From Selenomonadaceae bacterium (GTDB taxonomy: Bacteria; Bacillota; Negativicutes; Selenomonadales; Selenomonadaceae), in contig JAFSUE010000142.1 of the NCBI GenBank assembly GCA_017445435.1, forward strand, positions 1 through 23,531: a stretch of 23,531 nt of DNA, in the 5' to 3' direction. Both the position numbers and the translations under genes were made by a program. Of this stretch, positions 1 through 7,468 are shown piece after piece. The stretch's first letter is position 1. The number at the start of each line of letters is the position of its first letter. The notes under the pieces are model-generated. The model was not told where the DNA came from. It saw only the letters and a program-made list of their open reading frames with translations, and searched no databases.

Positions 1-116
1 CCTTCAATATCTTCACGGTAAAGGCGCTTATCAAAAGTTATCGACGCTTGAAAATCGTTAATCGTTTCGTCGGTTGACTTTTCAAAACGTCCGCCCCAAA
101 GTTTTTTGTTATTCAT
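1..116 (-). CDS. argH: Argininosuccinate lyase, N-terminal part (cut by window edge)
   Basis: Argininosuccinate lyase splits argininosuccinate into arginine and fumarate, the last step of arginine synthesis, in the cytosol. Only the first 38 codons are in the window. They start at ATG (114-116) and read MNNKKLWGGRFEKSTDE..., with the LWGGRF motif that opens nearly all ArgH proteins, then a DFQASITFDKRLY stretch typical of the family's first helix. The ribosome binding site is weak (AGG about 12 bases upstream). It follows argG by 79 bases on the same strand, so the two were probably one argGH unit, although a hairpin lies between them. The frame is open at the window edge with no sign of damage. 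Confidence 0.9.
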   Translation of the reverse strand, partial: MNNKKLWGGRFEKSTDETINDFQASITFDKRLYREDIE

Positions 117-141
117 AATGTACCAACCTGTAAATAAAAGG

Positions 142-172
142 GGCGCACAAGAACGCTTAATTCTTTTGCGCC
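142..172 (-). terminator. Hairpin between argG and argH
   Basis: GGCGCAAAAGAA pairs with TTCTTGTGCGCC (one mismatch) around a 7-base loop. Read on the minus strand it follows a T-run after the argG stop and is itself followed by CCTTTTATTT. It could be a leaky terminator or a stabilising or processing hairpin that sets the argG:argH ratio. The tail is poor for a strong terminator. Confidence 0.4.
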
Positions 173-195
173 AAAAAAATTTGTTAAAAAAATTT

Positions 196-1404
196 TTAAT
201 CTTTTTTGTTCACCAATGCACGAACTTTAAGCGGCAAGCCAAAAAGATTTATAAAGCCCGTCGCGTCAGCTTGATTGTAAACATCATCATGTTCAAACGT
301 CACAAATTCTTTGCTGTAAAGTGAATGCGGCGAAGTTGCACCAGCTGAAATGATATTGCCTTTGTAAAGTTTAAGCGTAACAGTACCGCTAACTGTCTTT
401 TGGGTTTCGTCAACAAATGCCGCCAACGCCTCACGAAGTGGACAAAACCACATTCCGTCGTAAACAAGCTCGCCGTACTTAACCGCTACATGCTGTTTGA
501 AATGGAAAGTTGCACGGTCTAAGCAAAGATATTCCAATTCACGGTGTGCGTAGTAAAGAATTGAGCCAGCAGGATTTTCATAAACGCCGCGACTCTTCAT
601 ACCGACAAGGCGATTTTCGCAAATGTCAACAATACCAATGCCGTTACGTGCGCCAATTTGATTTAATTCGGTGACAAGTTCGACGGAATTTTTCTTTACG
701 CCGTTAATTGCAACGGGAACGCCTTTTTCAAAGTCGACGGAAATAATTTCAGGTTTATCGGGCGCATCTTCAGGCGCTGTAGAGATAAGGAACATTGAAT
801 TACTTGGCGCATTGGCAGGGTCTTCAAGGTCAGAGCCTTCGTGCGATAAGTGCCAAATATTTCTGTCCATGCTGTACTTTTTATTTTCAGTAGCAATAGG
901 AATGTTATGAGCCTTCGCGTATTCAATTTCAGATTCGCGGCTGTCAAGTTCCCATTCGCGCCAAGGAGCAATGATTTTCAGTTCAGGGGCAAGCGCTTTA
1001 ACAGTCAATTCAAAACGTACTTGATCGTTGCCTTTACCAGTCGCGCCATGTGCAACAGCTTCAGCGCCTTCAGCCTTCGCAATTTCGACAAGCGCTTTAG
1101 CGATAATTGGTCGCGCAAAGGAAGTTCCCAACAAATATTTTTCTTCGTAAACGGCATTAGCTTTAAGCGTAGGGAAGATGTAATTTTCGATAAAATCTTT
1201 GGTAAGGTCTTCAATGAAAACTTTCGACGCGCCAGACTTCAACGCCTTTTCACGAACAACGTTAAGTTCGTCACCCTGTCCAACGTCCGCGCAGACTGCG
1301 ATAACTTCACAATCATAATTTTCTTTCAGCCAAGGAATGATAACTGACGTATCAAGACCGCCTGAATATGCCAAGACAACTTTTGAAATTTTTTCTTTAG
1401 CCAT
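196..1404 (-). CDS. argG: Argininosuccinate synthase
   Basis: Argininosuccinate synthase joins citrulline and aspartate, using ATP, to make argininosuccinate in the cytosol. The protein is 402 residues, the family's usual length. The P-loop-like ATP motif AYSGGLDTS is at residues 12-20. Other family stretches are recognisable, including GATGKGNDQVRFE and the region around SMDRNIWHLSHEGSDLEDP. The ATG at 1404 was chosen over an in-frame TTG six codons upstream, because GGAGG lies about 11 bases before the ATG and would overlap the TTG. argH follows on the same strand and a promoter-like sequence lies about 45 bases upstream. No leader peptide or T-box was seen. Confidence 0.97.
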   Translation of the reverse strand: MAKEKISKVVLAYSGGLDTSVIIPWLKENYDCEVIAVCADVGQGDELNVVREKALKSGASKVFIEDLTKDFIENYIFPTLKANAVYEEKYLLGTSFARPIIAKALVEIAKAEGAEAVAHGATGKGNDQVRFELTVKALAPELKIIAPWREWELDSRESEIEYAKAHNIPIATENKKYSMDRNIWHLSHEGSDLEDPANAPSNSMFLISTAPEDAPDKPEIISVDFEKGVPVAINGVKKNSVELVTELNQIGARNGIGIVDICENRLVGMKSRGVYENPAGSILYYAHRELEYLCLDRATFHFKQHVAVKYGELVYDGMWFCPLREALAAFVDETQKTVSGTVTLKLYKGNIISAGATSPHSLYSKEFVTFEHDDVYNQADATGFINLFGLPLKVRALVNKKD

Positions 1405-1447
1405 TACAAAATTTTCCTCCAAAAATAAAAAATTTTTTGACGCGGCA

Positions 1448-1476
1448 AGTTTAGCAGAAAAATATTACTGCGTCAA
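1448..1476 (-). promoter_or_regulatory. Likely sigma-A promoter of argG
   Basis: On the minus strand TTGACG (1471-1476) is followed after exactly 17 bases by TAAACT (1448-1453), about 45 bases before the argG start. A 7-base inverted repeat, TTGACGC and GCGTCAA (about 1436-1477), brackets the whole promoter and could be a regulator site; this last point is inference. Confidence 0.55.
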
Positions 1477-1657
1477 ATTAGCTTTTAGTTTTCTCAATTT
1501 CGTCTTAATTTTTATGTCTGCCGCCTAAATTCCGTTCTATAAGCAAATAAGTTTGCAAGTTTTAAAACAAACTGCAAAAAAATTTTTAACAGCCCTTGCT
1601 ACGCCGCTTTATCGTCCTGTCAAAATATTTTTATGTAACCTTCAATCGGGTATTAAG

Positions 1658-1735
1658 CTATTTAGGTTCAGCAAAATAAAATGTTCCGTTTTCCAACTCA
1701 AGCAAGGCATTTTTAATCGTTCTATATCTGTACAG
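1658..1735 (-). CDS. Possible tiny ORF after nagE-like gene (unknown)
   Basis: In the 358-base gap between the argG start and the PTS gene, the minus strand has a short open frame of about 25 residues ending GTFYFAEPK. GGGGAGG lies just upstream, but no ATG, GTG or TTG is in frame; the first candidates are CTG (1733-1735) or TTA. Composition looks protein-like (RTIKNALLELENG). It may be a real small gene with an odd start, or the tail of a broken one. Nothing else recognisable was seen between 1477 and 1762. Confidence 0.2.
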   Translation of the reverse strand: MYRYRTIKNALLELENGTFYFAEPK

Positions 1736-1762
1736 CCTTAAAATTGCCTCCCCTTGCTCATA

Positions 1763-3148
1763 TTAAACGCGACGCATAATTGAATTAATTTCATCAGCGA
1801 CGAATTCAACTTCCGTCCCGATAACAATCTGAATCGCATTATTTTTTTTGAAAACGCCCTTCGCGCCTGCCGACTTCAAAAGTTTTTCATCAACTTTGAA
1901 ATAATCTTTGACAGTTACACGCAATCTTGTCGCGCAGTTGCTCACGTCTTGTAAATTTTCAATTCCACCAAGTCCATTAATAATTTTTTTCGCAAAATCG
2001 CTTGAATCAGACGTTTTATCGGCGGAAATTTCTTCGTCGTATCTTCCAAGTGTCGGCAAATTGAATTTCACAATCGCCCAACTGAATATAAGATAATAAA
2101 TTGCTCCGAATGCCAAACCTACAGGAATAATCATTGCGGGGCGCGTAGAAATGCCCCAACTCAAAATTAAATCTATAAAACTCGGCGAAAAACCACAGCC
2201 AACTAAAATTCCAAGCTTGTAACATATCCACATTGACAAGCCCATTAAAATCGCGTGAACAAAATAAAGCATCGGCGCAATAAACATAAATGAAAATTCA
2301 ATCGGCTCTGTTATTCCAGTTAAAAATGATGCAAGTGCCATTGACGCCAGTGCGCCCGCAATTTTTGAGCGATTTTCCGATTTTGCTGTCCTGTACATCG
2401 CAAATGCTGCCGCTGGTAACCCAAACATAAAAATCGGGAAGCCGCCTGACATAAAAATCCCTGCAGATGGGTCTCCAGCAAAAAATCTTGTCAAATCTCC
2501 GCGTATAATCTCGCCCGTCGCAGGATTTGTCCACTCACCAAAAATAAAATATGCCAAATTGTTTATTATGTGGTGCAGTCCGAACGGTATCAGCAAACGA
2601 TTCAAAAAACCATATATAAATGTACCGACGCCGCCTGAATTTATAATCAGCTCGCCAACCAAGTTAATAACACTTTGAATCGGCGGCCAGATGAGGTTGA
2701 AAATAAGTGCAAGTCCAATCGCCGCTAAAGAAGTCACAATCGGGACGAATCTCCGACCACCAAAGAATCCCAAAAACTCTGGAAGTTTGATTTTGTAAAA
2801 TTTATTGTATAAAAAGCCCGTAGTCAAGCCGCTGACAATTCCAGCAAAAACTCCCATGTCAATTTCGGCGTCAAGACTCTTTAACGCGGCAGTTAGCACT
2901 GAATAACATACAAAACCCGCTAATGCCGCCGCTCCATTGTTGTTTGTGTCCTTCGCAAGCCCAAATGCTATACCGATTGCAAAAATTATCGGCAAGTTGT
3001 CGAATATTGCGCCGCCTGCCTTCTCCAACACGTCAATATTTAAAATGTCGTCCGCTCCAAAGCGTAAAAGAATCGCCGCCGCAGGTAAAACGGCGACTGG
3101 TAACATTAATGCCTTGCCGACGCTTTGAAGTTCCTCAAATATTTTCAT
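1763..3148 (-). CDS. nagE: PTS EIICB permease, N-acetylglucosamine/glucose type
   Basis: This is the membrane permease of a phosphotransferase system. It imports a sugar, probably N-acetylglucosamine, and phosphorylates it during transport. Of 461 residues, about 1-370 are the multi-span EIIC domain. It aligns from its first residues with E. coli NagE: KALMLPVAVLPAAA, GGAIFDNLPIIFAIG, FFGGRRFVPI, GLHHIINN, FMFGLPAAA and TGITEPIEF are family hallmarks. The C-terminal EIIB domain (about 385-461) carries the phosphorylated cysteine in NCATRLR (about C405). No EIIA domain is present, unlike E. coli NagE, so phosphate must come from a separate EIIA. The ATG at 3148 is set by AAGGA about 11 bases upstream and by alignment with NagE. 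A glucose or maltose specificity cannot be excluded. Confidence 0.85.
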   Translation of the reverse strand: MKIFEELQSVGKALMLPVAVLPAAAILLRFGADDILNIDVLEKAGGAIFDNLPIIFAIGIAFGLAKDTNNNGAAALAGFVCYSVLTAALKSLDAEIDMGVFAGIVSGLTTGFLYNKFYKIKLPEFLGFFGGRRFVPIVTSLAAIGLALIFNLIWPPIQSVINLVGELIINSGGVGTFIYGFLNRLLIPFGLHHIINNLAYFIFGEWTNPATGEIIRGDLTRFFAGDPSAGIFMSGGFPIFMFGLPAAAFAMYRTAKSENRSKIAGALASMALASFLTGITEPIEFSFMFIAPMLYFVHAILMGLSMWICYKLGILVGCGFSPSFIDLILSWGISTRPAMIIPVGLAFGAIYYLIFSWAIVKFNLPTLGRYDEEISADKTSDSSDFAKKIINGLGGIENLQDVSNCATRLRVTVKDYFKVDEKLLKSAGAKGVFKKNNAIQIVIGTEVEFVADEINSIMRRV

Positions 3149-3175
3149 TATAAATACATCCTTCGCCACATTATA

Positions 3176-3208
3176 TAAAAAAACTCCAGCGCATATCGCG
3201 TAGGAGTT
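3176..3208 (-). terminator. Intrinsic terminator after the short-chain dehydrogenase gene
   Basis: On the minus strand AACTCC pairs with GGAGTT around a loop that can itself pair (CGC/GCG), followed by a run of seven Ts. It lies directly between the dehydrogenase stop and the PTS gene start, so the two are probably transcribed separately. Confidence 0.7.
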
Positions 3209-3230
3209 AATTTTTTACACAATCCGCTAA

Positions 3231-3962
3231 TTAGCAAGCCGCTCCGCCGTTGACGTTTAAAATTTCGCCAGTTATGAATGACGCTGAATCAGACGCTAAA
3301 AAGTAAATCGCCGCCGCCACTTCATCTGCCGTACCAATTCTGCCAAGTGGATAAATTTTCGCCAAGTCGTCAACTGTTTCACCAGATAATTCCAACTGCC
3401 TTTGAGTTAGCGGCGTCCAAATATCAGCTGGCGCAACGCAATTTACGCGAACTGGAAAGCTTGCAAGTTCCAACGCTAAAGATTTTGTAAAAGCCACGAC
3501 AGCGCCTTTGCTCGCCGCGTACAATGCACAAAAATAATTTCCGTGTAAGCCCGCGTCACTTGCAACGTTGACAATAGCGCCGTGACGTTTAATCAGTTCG
3601 TCGATAGCCGCCTTGCACATAAAAAAAGTTCCCTTGACGTTCGTTGCAAAAATTTCGTCAAAAGTTTTTTCCGTCACAAAACTAATCGCGCCGTCAACGT
3701 AAATTCCCGCGCAGTTTATAAGTACGTCGACGCCGCCAAAAATTTTTACCGTCTCACTTACAACGCGGTTGCAACTTTCAACGTCGCCAACGTCCGCCGA
3801 AATAAATTTGACGCGTTCGGTTTGAAAGTTCAAATCACGAAATTTTTTTTCACTTCTACCGACAAGCACACAATTATAATTTTCAGCTAGAAATTTTTCT
3901 GCGGTAGCAAGTCCAATGCCTGAAGTACCGCCTGTAATTATTACAATTTTATCATTCTTCAT
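3231..3962 (-). CDS. Short-chain dehydrogenase/reductase (FabG-like)
   Basis: This is a cytosolic NAD(P)-dependent oxidoreductase of the classical short-chain family, 243 residues. The cofactor motif TGGTSGIG is at about residues 10-17, NCAG (the NNAG equivalent) near 85, the catalytic serine in NVASDAG near 135, and YAASK near 149-153. It ends with the ITGEILNVNGG signature. This matches FabG (3-oxoacyl-ACP reductase) in architecture, but it stands alone, with no fatty acid genes nearby, so the substrate is unknown; a sugar or polyol dehydrogenase is equally possible. The ATG at 3962 has no clear ribosome binding site. A period-7 repeat array lies 18 bases upstream. A terminator follows. Confidence 0.85.
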   Translation of the reverse strand: MKNDKIVIITGGTSGIGLATAEKFLAENYNCVLVGRSEKKFRDLNFQTERVKFISADVGDVESCNRVVSETVKIFGGVDVLINCAGIYVDGAISFVTEKTFDEIFATNVKGTFFMCKAAIDELIKRHGAIVNVASDAGLHGNYFCALYAASKGAVVAFTKSLALELASFPVRVNCVAPADIWTPLTQRQLELSGETVDDLAKIYPLGRIGTADEVAAAIYFLASDSASFITGEILNVNGGAAC

Positions 3963-3980
3963 TAGCTTTTAGGATTTTTC

Positions 3981-4012
3981 ATTACGCATTACGAATTACG
4001 CATTACGCATTA
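3981..4012. repeat. Period-7 array, unit ATTACGC
   Basis: Four and a half copies of a 7-base unit (ATTACGC or ATTACGA) lie between the khpA terminator and the dehydrogenase start. A related 14-base stretch, AGCTTTTAGGATTT, lies between the array and the start codon. The same unit recurs at about 9039, 9264 and 14990. Confidence 0.85.
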
Positions 4013-4041
4013 AAAAAGCGGCAAGTCGTAAAACTTACCGC
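4012..4041 (-). terminator. Intrinsic terminator after khpA
   Basis: On the minus strand GCGGTAAGT pairs with ACTTGCCGC (one G-T wobble) around a 6-base loop, followed by six Ts. It ends the ffh-rpsP-khpA unit. Confidence 0.85.
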
Positions 4042-4052
4042 CCAATTTCAAA

Positions 4053-4280
4053 TTATTGAATGTCGACCGTGACTTTTTTGTTTTCGCGTGTCGCCGCAGA
4101 TTTGATAATGGTACGAATTGCTTTAGCGATTCTGCCTTGCTTGCCAATAACTCTGCCCATATCTTCCTGCGCTACATGCAACTTCAAAACTGTCTTGTCG
4201 TCCTCCTCAACAGTTTCAACTTCAACTGCGTCGGGATTTTCTACAAGTGCCTTTGCAAGCACTTTTACTAATTCTTGCAT
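4053..4280 (-). CDS. khpA: KH-domain RNA-binding protein
   Basis: A 75-residue single-KH-domain protein of the KhpA/YlqC family, which binds RNA and in other Bacillota acts with KhpB in cell-wall growth and division control. The RNA-binding GxxG loop is in RVIGKQGRIAKAIRTI (about residues 43-58). Size and the N-terminal LVKVLAKALVENPDAV are typical. ATG at 4280 is preceded by AAGAGGT at 7 bases. It follows rpsP by 57 bases, the usual partner order. Family operons normally continue with rimM, trmD and rplS, but here a terminator follows at once. Confidence 0.93.
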   Translation of the reverse strand: MQELVKVLAKALVENPDAVEVETVEEDDKTVLKLHVAQEDMGRVIGKQGRIAKAIRTIIKSAATRENKKVTVDIQ

Positions 4281-4337
4281 ACAATTTACCTCTTAAAACT
4301 TAGCGAAAACTTTAGCTGATTCAAGCCCAAAAACTTT

Positions 4338-4610
4338 TTAGCTTTTAGCTTTACGCTCCTCGTGAATTTTCTTCATAATACCTTTCTTACTCAAAAGAGA
4401 GCGGACGGTATCGGTAGGTTGAGCGCCATTTTTTATCCACGCCATAACTTTTTCTTCATCGACGTTGACAATAGCAGGATTTTTAGTCGGGTCATAATTG
4501 CCAACAATTTCAATAAAGCGACCGTCACGCGGCGAACGGCTATCCGCTACGACAATTCGATAAAACGGCTGCCTTTTAGCGCCCATCCGATTAAGTCTTA
4601 TCTTTACCAT
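4338..4610 (-). CDS. rpsP: 30S ribosomal protein S16
   Basis: Small-subunit protein S16, 90 residues, needed for 30S assembly. The N-terminus VKIRLNRMGAKRQPFYRIVV, then SRSPRDGRFIEIVGNYDP and the GAQPTDTVRSLL stretch, are diagnostic. The ATG at 4610 was chosen over a GTG four codons upstream because AAGGTGG sits about 8 bases before the ATG and overlaps the GTG. It lies between ffh and khpA on the same strand, with 70 and 57 base gaps, and is probably co-transcribed with both. Confidence 0.97.
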   Translation of the reverse strand: MVKIRLNRMGAKRQPFYRIVVADSRSPRDGRFIEIVGNYDPTKNPAIVNVDEEKVMAWIKNGAQPTDTVRSLLSKKGIMKKIHEERKAKS

Positions 4611-4640
4611 AATTTTCACCACCTTCCGCAGAATTTGGAG

Positions 4641-4687
4641 TTAGTTGCAAAATTTATTATAAAATTAATTAGTTGCAAATTTATTTT
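4641..4687. repeat. 28-bp direct repeat at the ffh stop codon
   Basis: TTAGTTGCAAAATTTATT (4641-4658) recurs as TTAGTTGCAAATTTATTT from 4669, an offset of 28 bases. The second copy contains the ffh stop codon. It is in the ffh-rpsP gap and looks like a small tandem duplication of the gene end. Confidence 0.6.
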
Positions 4688-6111
4688 TTGAAAGGGAACT
4701 TTCCAGCAAGACCGCCTAACAGTCCGCTAAGGTCAGGCATTCTCAACTTTCCAGCGCCTTTTTTACCTTTAGTCTTTTTATTTTTATTTTTTCTAGCTAC
4801 TTGCTGTTGCGCCTTAACATTAATTTGACGCATCATCTTTCGCATTTCCTCAAATTGTTTGAGAAGTTTATTAACGTCAGAAACTTGAGTACCGCTACCC
4901 ATTGCGATTCGCTTTTTACGTTTCGCGTCAATAATTTCAGTGTTGGTACGTTCCTTCGGCGTCATGGAAAGGATAATCGCTTCCATGTGTTTAACTTCCT
5001 TGCCGTCCAAGTCAAGGTCGACGCCAACAAGTTTTTTCTTCAACGTACCCATGCCAGGAATCATACCGAGAAGGTCATTGAGTGAACCGAGCTTTTTAAC
5101 GTGTTGAAGTTGTTCAAGAAAATCAGCTAAGGTGAAATCGTCCGTCTTGATTTTCTTAACCATTTTTTCAGCAGTCTTTTCATCAATGGCGGAATGTGCC
5201 TTTTCAATCAATGAAAGTACGTCGCCCATACCGAGAATGCGTGACGCCATACGTTCAGGGTGAAAAACTTCCAGCGGTTCAATTTTTTCGCCCATACCGA
5301 CAAATTTTATTGGACAGCCAGTCGCCGCTTTTATGGAAAGTGCCGCGCCACCACGTGCATCACCGTCAAGCTTAGTTAAAACTATGCCGTCAACGCCTAA
5401 GGTATTGTGGAAAGTTTCAGCAACGTTTACAGCCTCTTGCCCAATCATTGCGTCGACGACAAGTAAAATTTCGTGCGGATTGACAGCGGCTTTAATGTCC
5501 TTCAGCTCCTGCATTAACCTTTCATCAATCTGCAAGCGCCCAGCTGTATCGATGATTAAAACGTCTCTAGCGTGCGAATCGGCGAAAGACAAAGAATCTT
5601 TAGCAATTTGTACGGCGTCTTGAATATCTTCCGTGAAGACGGGAACGTCAATTTGTTCACCTAAAACTTGCAACTGCCGAATTGCCGCAGGTCTATAAAT
5701 GTCTGCCGCTACAAGTGCGGGACGTTTACCCTGCTTTTTCATTGACAGCGCTAACTTGCCAGCGGAAGTAGTTTTGCCAGAGCCTTGAAGACCGACCATT
5801 AAAATGATCGTTGGCGGACGCGATGAAATGTTCAACTTTGCCGCCTTGCCGCCCATAAGTATGGCTAATTCTTCGTCAACAATTTTTATGACGGATTGAG
5901 CAGGCGTAAGCTTACTTAAAATTTCTGTATCGACTGCACGCGCTTTAACATTTTTTTCAAACTGCCGAACAATTTTATAGTTCACGTCCGCCGCAAGAAG
6001 TGCCATCCGTACATCTTTTAATGCCTTGTCAACGTCTTTTTCAGTAAGCTTGCCGTGACCGCGCAGTTTTCGGAAGGCTTCCTGTATATTTTGCGACAAA
6101 TCTTCAAACAT
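4681..6111 (-). CDS. ffh: Signal recognition particle protein Ffh
   Basis: Ffh is the GTPase of the signal recognition particle. With 4.5S RNA it binds signal sequences on the ribosome and delivers them to FtsY at the membrane. The 476-residue protein has the N domain (1-90), the G domain with the P-loop GLQGSGKTT (107-115), DTAGRLQIDERLMQEL and TKLDGDARGGAALS, and the methionine-rich M domain (about 300-445), including SGTQVSDVNKLLKQFEEMRK. A lysine-rich segment then a Gly/Leu-rich tail ending GKFPFKK close it, as is normal. Start ATG 6111 has AAGGGCGGTG upstream. The usual partner ylxM is absent; tRNA-Cys lies upstream instead. Confidence 0.97.
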   Translation of the reverse strand: MFEDLSQNIQEAFRKLRGHGKLTEKDVDKALKDVRMALLAADVNYKIVRQFEKNVKARAVDTEILSKLTPAQSVIKIVDEELAILMGGKAAKLNISSRPPTIILMVGLQGSGKTTSAGKLALSMKKQGKRPALVAADIYRPAAIRQLQVLGEQIDVPVFTEDIQDAVQIAKDSLSFADSHARDVLIIDTAGRLQIDERLMQELKDIKAAVNPHEILLVVDAMIGQEAVNVAETFHNTLGVDGIVLTKLDGDARGGAALSIKAATGCPIKFVGMGEKIEPLEVFHPERMASRILGMGDVLSLIEKAHSAIDEKTAEKMVKKIKTDDFTLADFLEQLQHVKKLGSLNDLLGMIPGMGTLKKKLVGVDLDLDGKEVKHMEAIILSMTPKERTNTEIIDAKRKKRIAMGSGTQVSDVNKLLKQFEEMRKMMRQINVKAQQQVARKNKNKKTKGKKGAGKLRMPDLSGLLGGLAGKFPFKK

Positions 6112-6142
6112 TTTTTCACCGCCCTTTCAAAAAGTTAATCCC

Positions 6143-6174
6143 TAAAAAACAATAAGCACTACGCCGCGCAGTGC
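6143..6174 (-). terminator. Likely terminator of tRNA-Cys
   Basis: On the minus strand GCACTGCG pairs with CGTAGTGC (one G-T pair) around CGG, followed by TTATTGTTTTTT. It lies 18 bases after the tRNA 3' end and 32 bases before the ffh start, so it may also control read-through into ffh. Confidence 0.7.
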
Positions 6175-6191
6175 CAAGAAATTTTCAAAGT

Positions 6192-6265
6192 TGGAGGCGA
6201 CACCCAGAATCGAACTGGGGATAGAGATTTTGCAGACCTCGGCCTTACCACATGGCTATGTCGCC
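6192..6265 (-). tRNA. tRNA-Cys (GCA anticodon)
   Basis: The minus strand folds into a full cloverleaf of 74 bases including an encoded CCA. The acceptor stem GGCGACA pairs with TGTCGCC, the discriminator base is T, and the anticodon stem GAGGT/ATCTC carries loop CTGCAAA with anticodon GCA. The T arm is CCCAG-TTCGAAT-CTGGG. It is a single tRNA gene with its own promoter upstream and a terminator downstream. Confidence 0.97.
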
Positions 6266-6288
6266 ACAAATCGTATCACGTCAACGCC

Positions 6289-6307
6289 TAGCCGTACTAA
6301 ACGGCTA
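6289..6307 (-). other. Hairpin in the tRNA-Cys 5' leader
   Basis: TAGCCG pairs with CGGCTA around a 7-base loop, between the promoter and the tRNA. CGTTGACG occurs on both sides of it. It is not followed by Ts, so it is not a terminator. It may be a processing or spacing hairpin in the roughly 60-base precursor leader. Confidence 0.4.
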
Positions 6308-6331
6308 ACTTCATTTCGCGTCAACGTGCAG

Positions 6332-6360
6332 ATTATAAACTTTGAAAACGTATAAGTCAA
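6332..6360 (-). promoter_or_regulatory. Strong sigma-A promoter of tRNA-Cys
   Basis: TTGACT (6355-6360) and TATAAT (6332-6337) on the minus strand are separated by exactly 17 bases, one mismatch from consensus in total. The tRNA 5' end is about 66 bases downstream. Confidence 0.85.
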
Positions 6361-6481
6361 GGAAAATTTTATTTATAGTCGTCGCATAAATTGTAACGCT
6401 AATTATATAATCAAATCAGACATTCAAAGAAAAAGATGAACGGGAATTTTTCAGGTAAAATTAAGTAAAGGAGAATTCCGA

Positions 6482-6925
6482 ATGTCTTAAATAAATAATA
6501 AAACAAAAAGAAATCAATTTCATAATTTCATCGTTGCCAAAAAAGTCGGCATATATCGCTATACCTTGTATGAAGAATTGGAAACAAAAAATGAGTCGTA
6601 AAGCCAATAAAAAATATTTTCACGAAAATAATATAAGGTACGGAGACAGTATAGAATTTCAACTGGATACGGTTGAGAGGCTGGAAGAATTTGAACAGTG
6701 GGAGATAGATTTGTGTTTTAAAAATTTAGACTGGCAAAAAAAACGTCGGCTTGCGTTGTATCAGCTATTGAAAATCTGCAAATACAATACGGTGAAAATT
6801 TTTCAAAGATTTCTGTTCCTGTGTATTTTGCTCATCCATATTCCTTGTGGATACCGAAAGGAAAGGCAATTTCCGAAGTCTCCGACAAAACAGTAGAAAA
6901 TTGGATAAAAGACCATTGCGCATAA
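6482..6925 (+). pseudogene. Decayed ORF of unknown function, about 147 codons
   Basis: AAAGGAG at proper spacing precedes ATG (6482-6484), but the third codon is TAA. The same frame continues in protein-like composition (KVGIYRYTLYEELETKN) to 6601. Sense then moves to the next frame at an A-run near 6585-6591 (KYFHENNIRYGDSIEF, then RLEEFEQWEIDLCFKNLDW) and returns to the first frame at an A8 run (6736-6743). It ends with VPVYFAHPYSLWIPKGKAI and WIKDHCA before TAA at 6923. Two opposite shifts at homopolymers plus an early stop indicate a broken gene, or slippage-dependent expression. No family was recognised. It is the only plus-strand reading frame between tRNA-Cys and guaB apart from the small peptide below. 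Confidence 0.5.
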
Positions 6926-7148
6926 AATTTTTGAGTATCGCTATTCAAATGAACTTTTTTATCTTATCCATATTGCCTGAAAAATTTTTCTAAAACTGTC
7001 TAATTTGCTATTGCAATTAAGCGACGTTTTATAAATTGTATGAAAGATTTTTTCAAATTATTTTCGCGGCTTGTATTTACTATAAAATTTTTATATACCA
7101 CACGCGGAGGCTTTGCCCCTAATTCATTGTGAAAGGGGGCTGATGATT

Positions 7149-7220
7149 ATGACGTTCATTGTGTCTGTTGCGGCAAGCGTAGTGGTGCATTACGTTGGCA
7201 AGTGTCTCGACAGACACTGA
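7149..7220 (+). CDS. Tiny hydrophobic membrane peptide, possible type I toxin
   Basis: This 23-residue ORF reads MTFIVSVAASVVVHYVGK... and ends CLDRH. AAAGGGGG lies about 9 bases before ATG 7149; an in-frame ATG at 7143 would be too close. A single hydrophobic helix followed by a short polar tail fits small membrane toxins of type I toxin-antitoxin loci, where an antisense RNA from the opposite strand blocks expression; no antisense promoter could be confirmed. A second locus at 21426-21488 encodes a homologous core. A terminator hairpin follows at 7265. The toxin role is inference; it could also be a membrane regulator peptide. Confidence 0.5.
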   Translation: MTFIVSVAASVVVHYVGKCLDRH

Positions 7221-7264
7221 AAAGCTACTGAGCCAAAATAGTTAGCGTTAATCCCGAAACGCGC

Positions 7265-7295
7265 AAAAAAAACCCGCTTCCGACGGGAGTTTTTC
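7265..7295 (+). terminator. Terminator hairpin after the small peptide gene
   Basis: An A-run, CCCG, loop CTTCCGA, CGGG, then GAG and TTTTT. The A-run and T-run on both sides make it usable in both directions, as expected where a toxin mRNA and an antisense RNA would converge. Confidence 0.6.
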
Positions 7296-7417
7296 TGTTG
7301 ATATTGTTTGTTCGACTTTGTACTTGTTATCGTTCAAGCAATGAAAATTTATCTTACCGTCAAAATTTTTGCAACGGCTTTTTAATTGTCTTTGTAAAAA
7401 CTTTGTTGAAAGAAAAT

Positions 7418-7454
7418 GTATTCACAAGCGGTTCTACTTTTTCTTTGTGAATAC
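7418..7454 (-). terminator. Probable guaB terminator (10-bp inverted repeat)
   Basis: GTATTCACAA and TTGTGAATAC are perfect inverted repeats around a 17-base loop, 15 bases after the guaB stop. On the minus strand ATTTTCTTT follows. The T-tail is imperfect. Confidence 0.55.
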
Positions 7455-7468
7455 ACTTTCTCAAAATT

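Noticed and set aside
850..1347. 165-codon plus-strand open frame opposite argG
   Set aside because: It lies wholly within argG on the other strand, has no ribosome binding site and has an arginine/phenylalanine-rich composition typical of antisense frames.
1405..1550. Possible T-box or arginine leader peptide before argG
   Set aside because: No T-box sequence, specifier hairpin or Arg-rich short frame with a ribosome binding site was found.
3981..4012. Possible CRISPR-like or iteron array
   Set aside because: Units are 7 bases with no spacers, and no cas or rep gene is near; the same period recurs with other units elsewhere.
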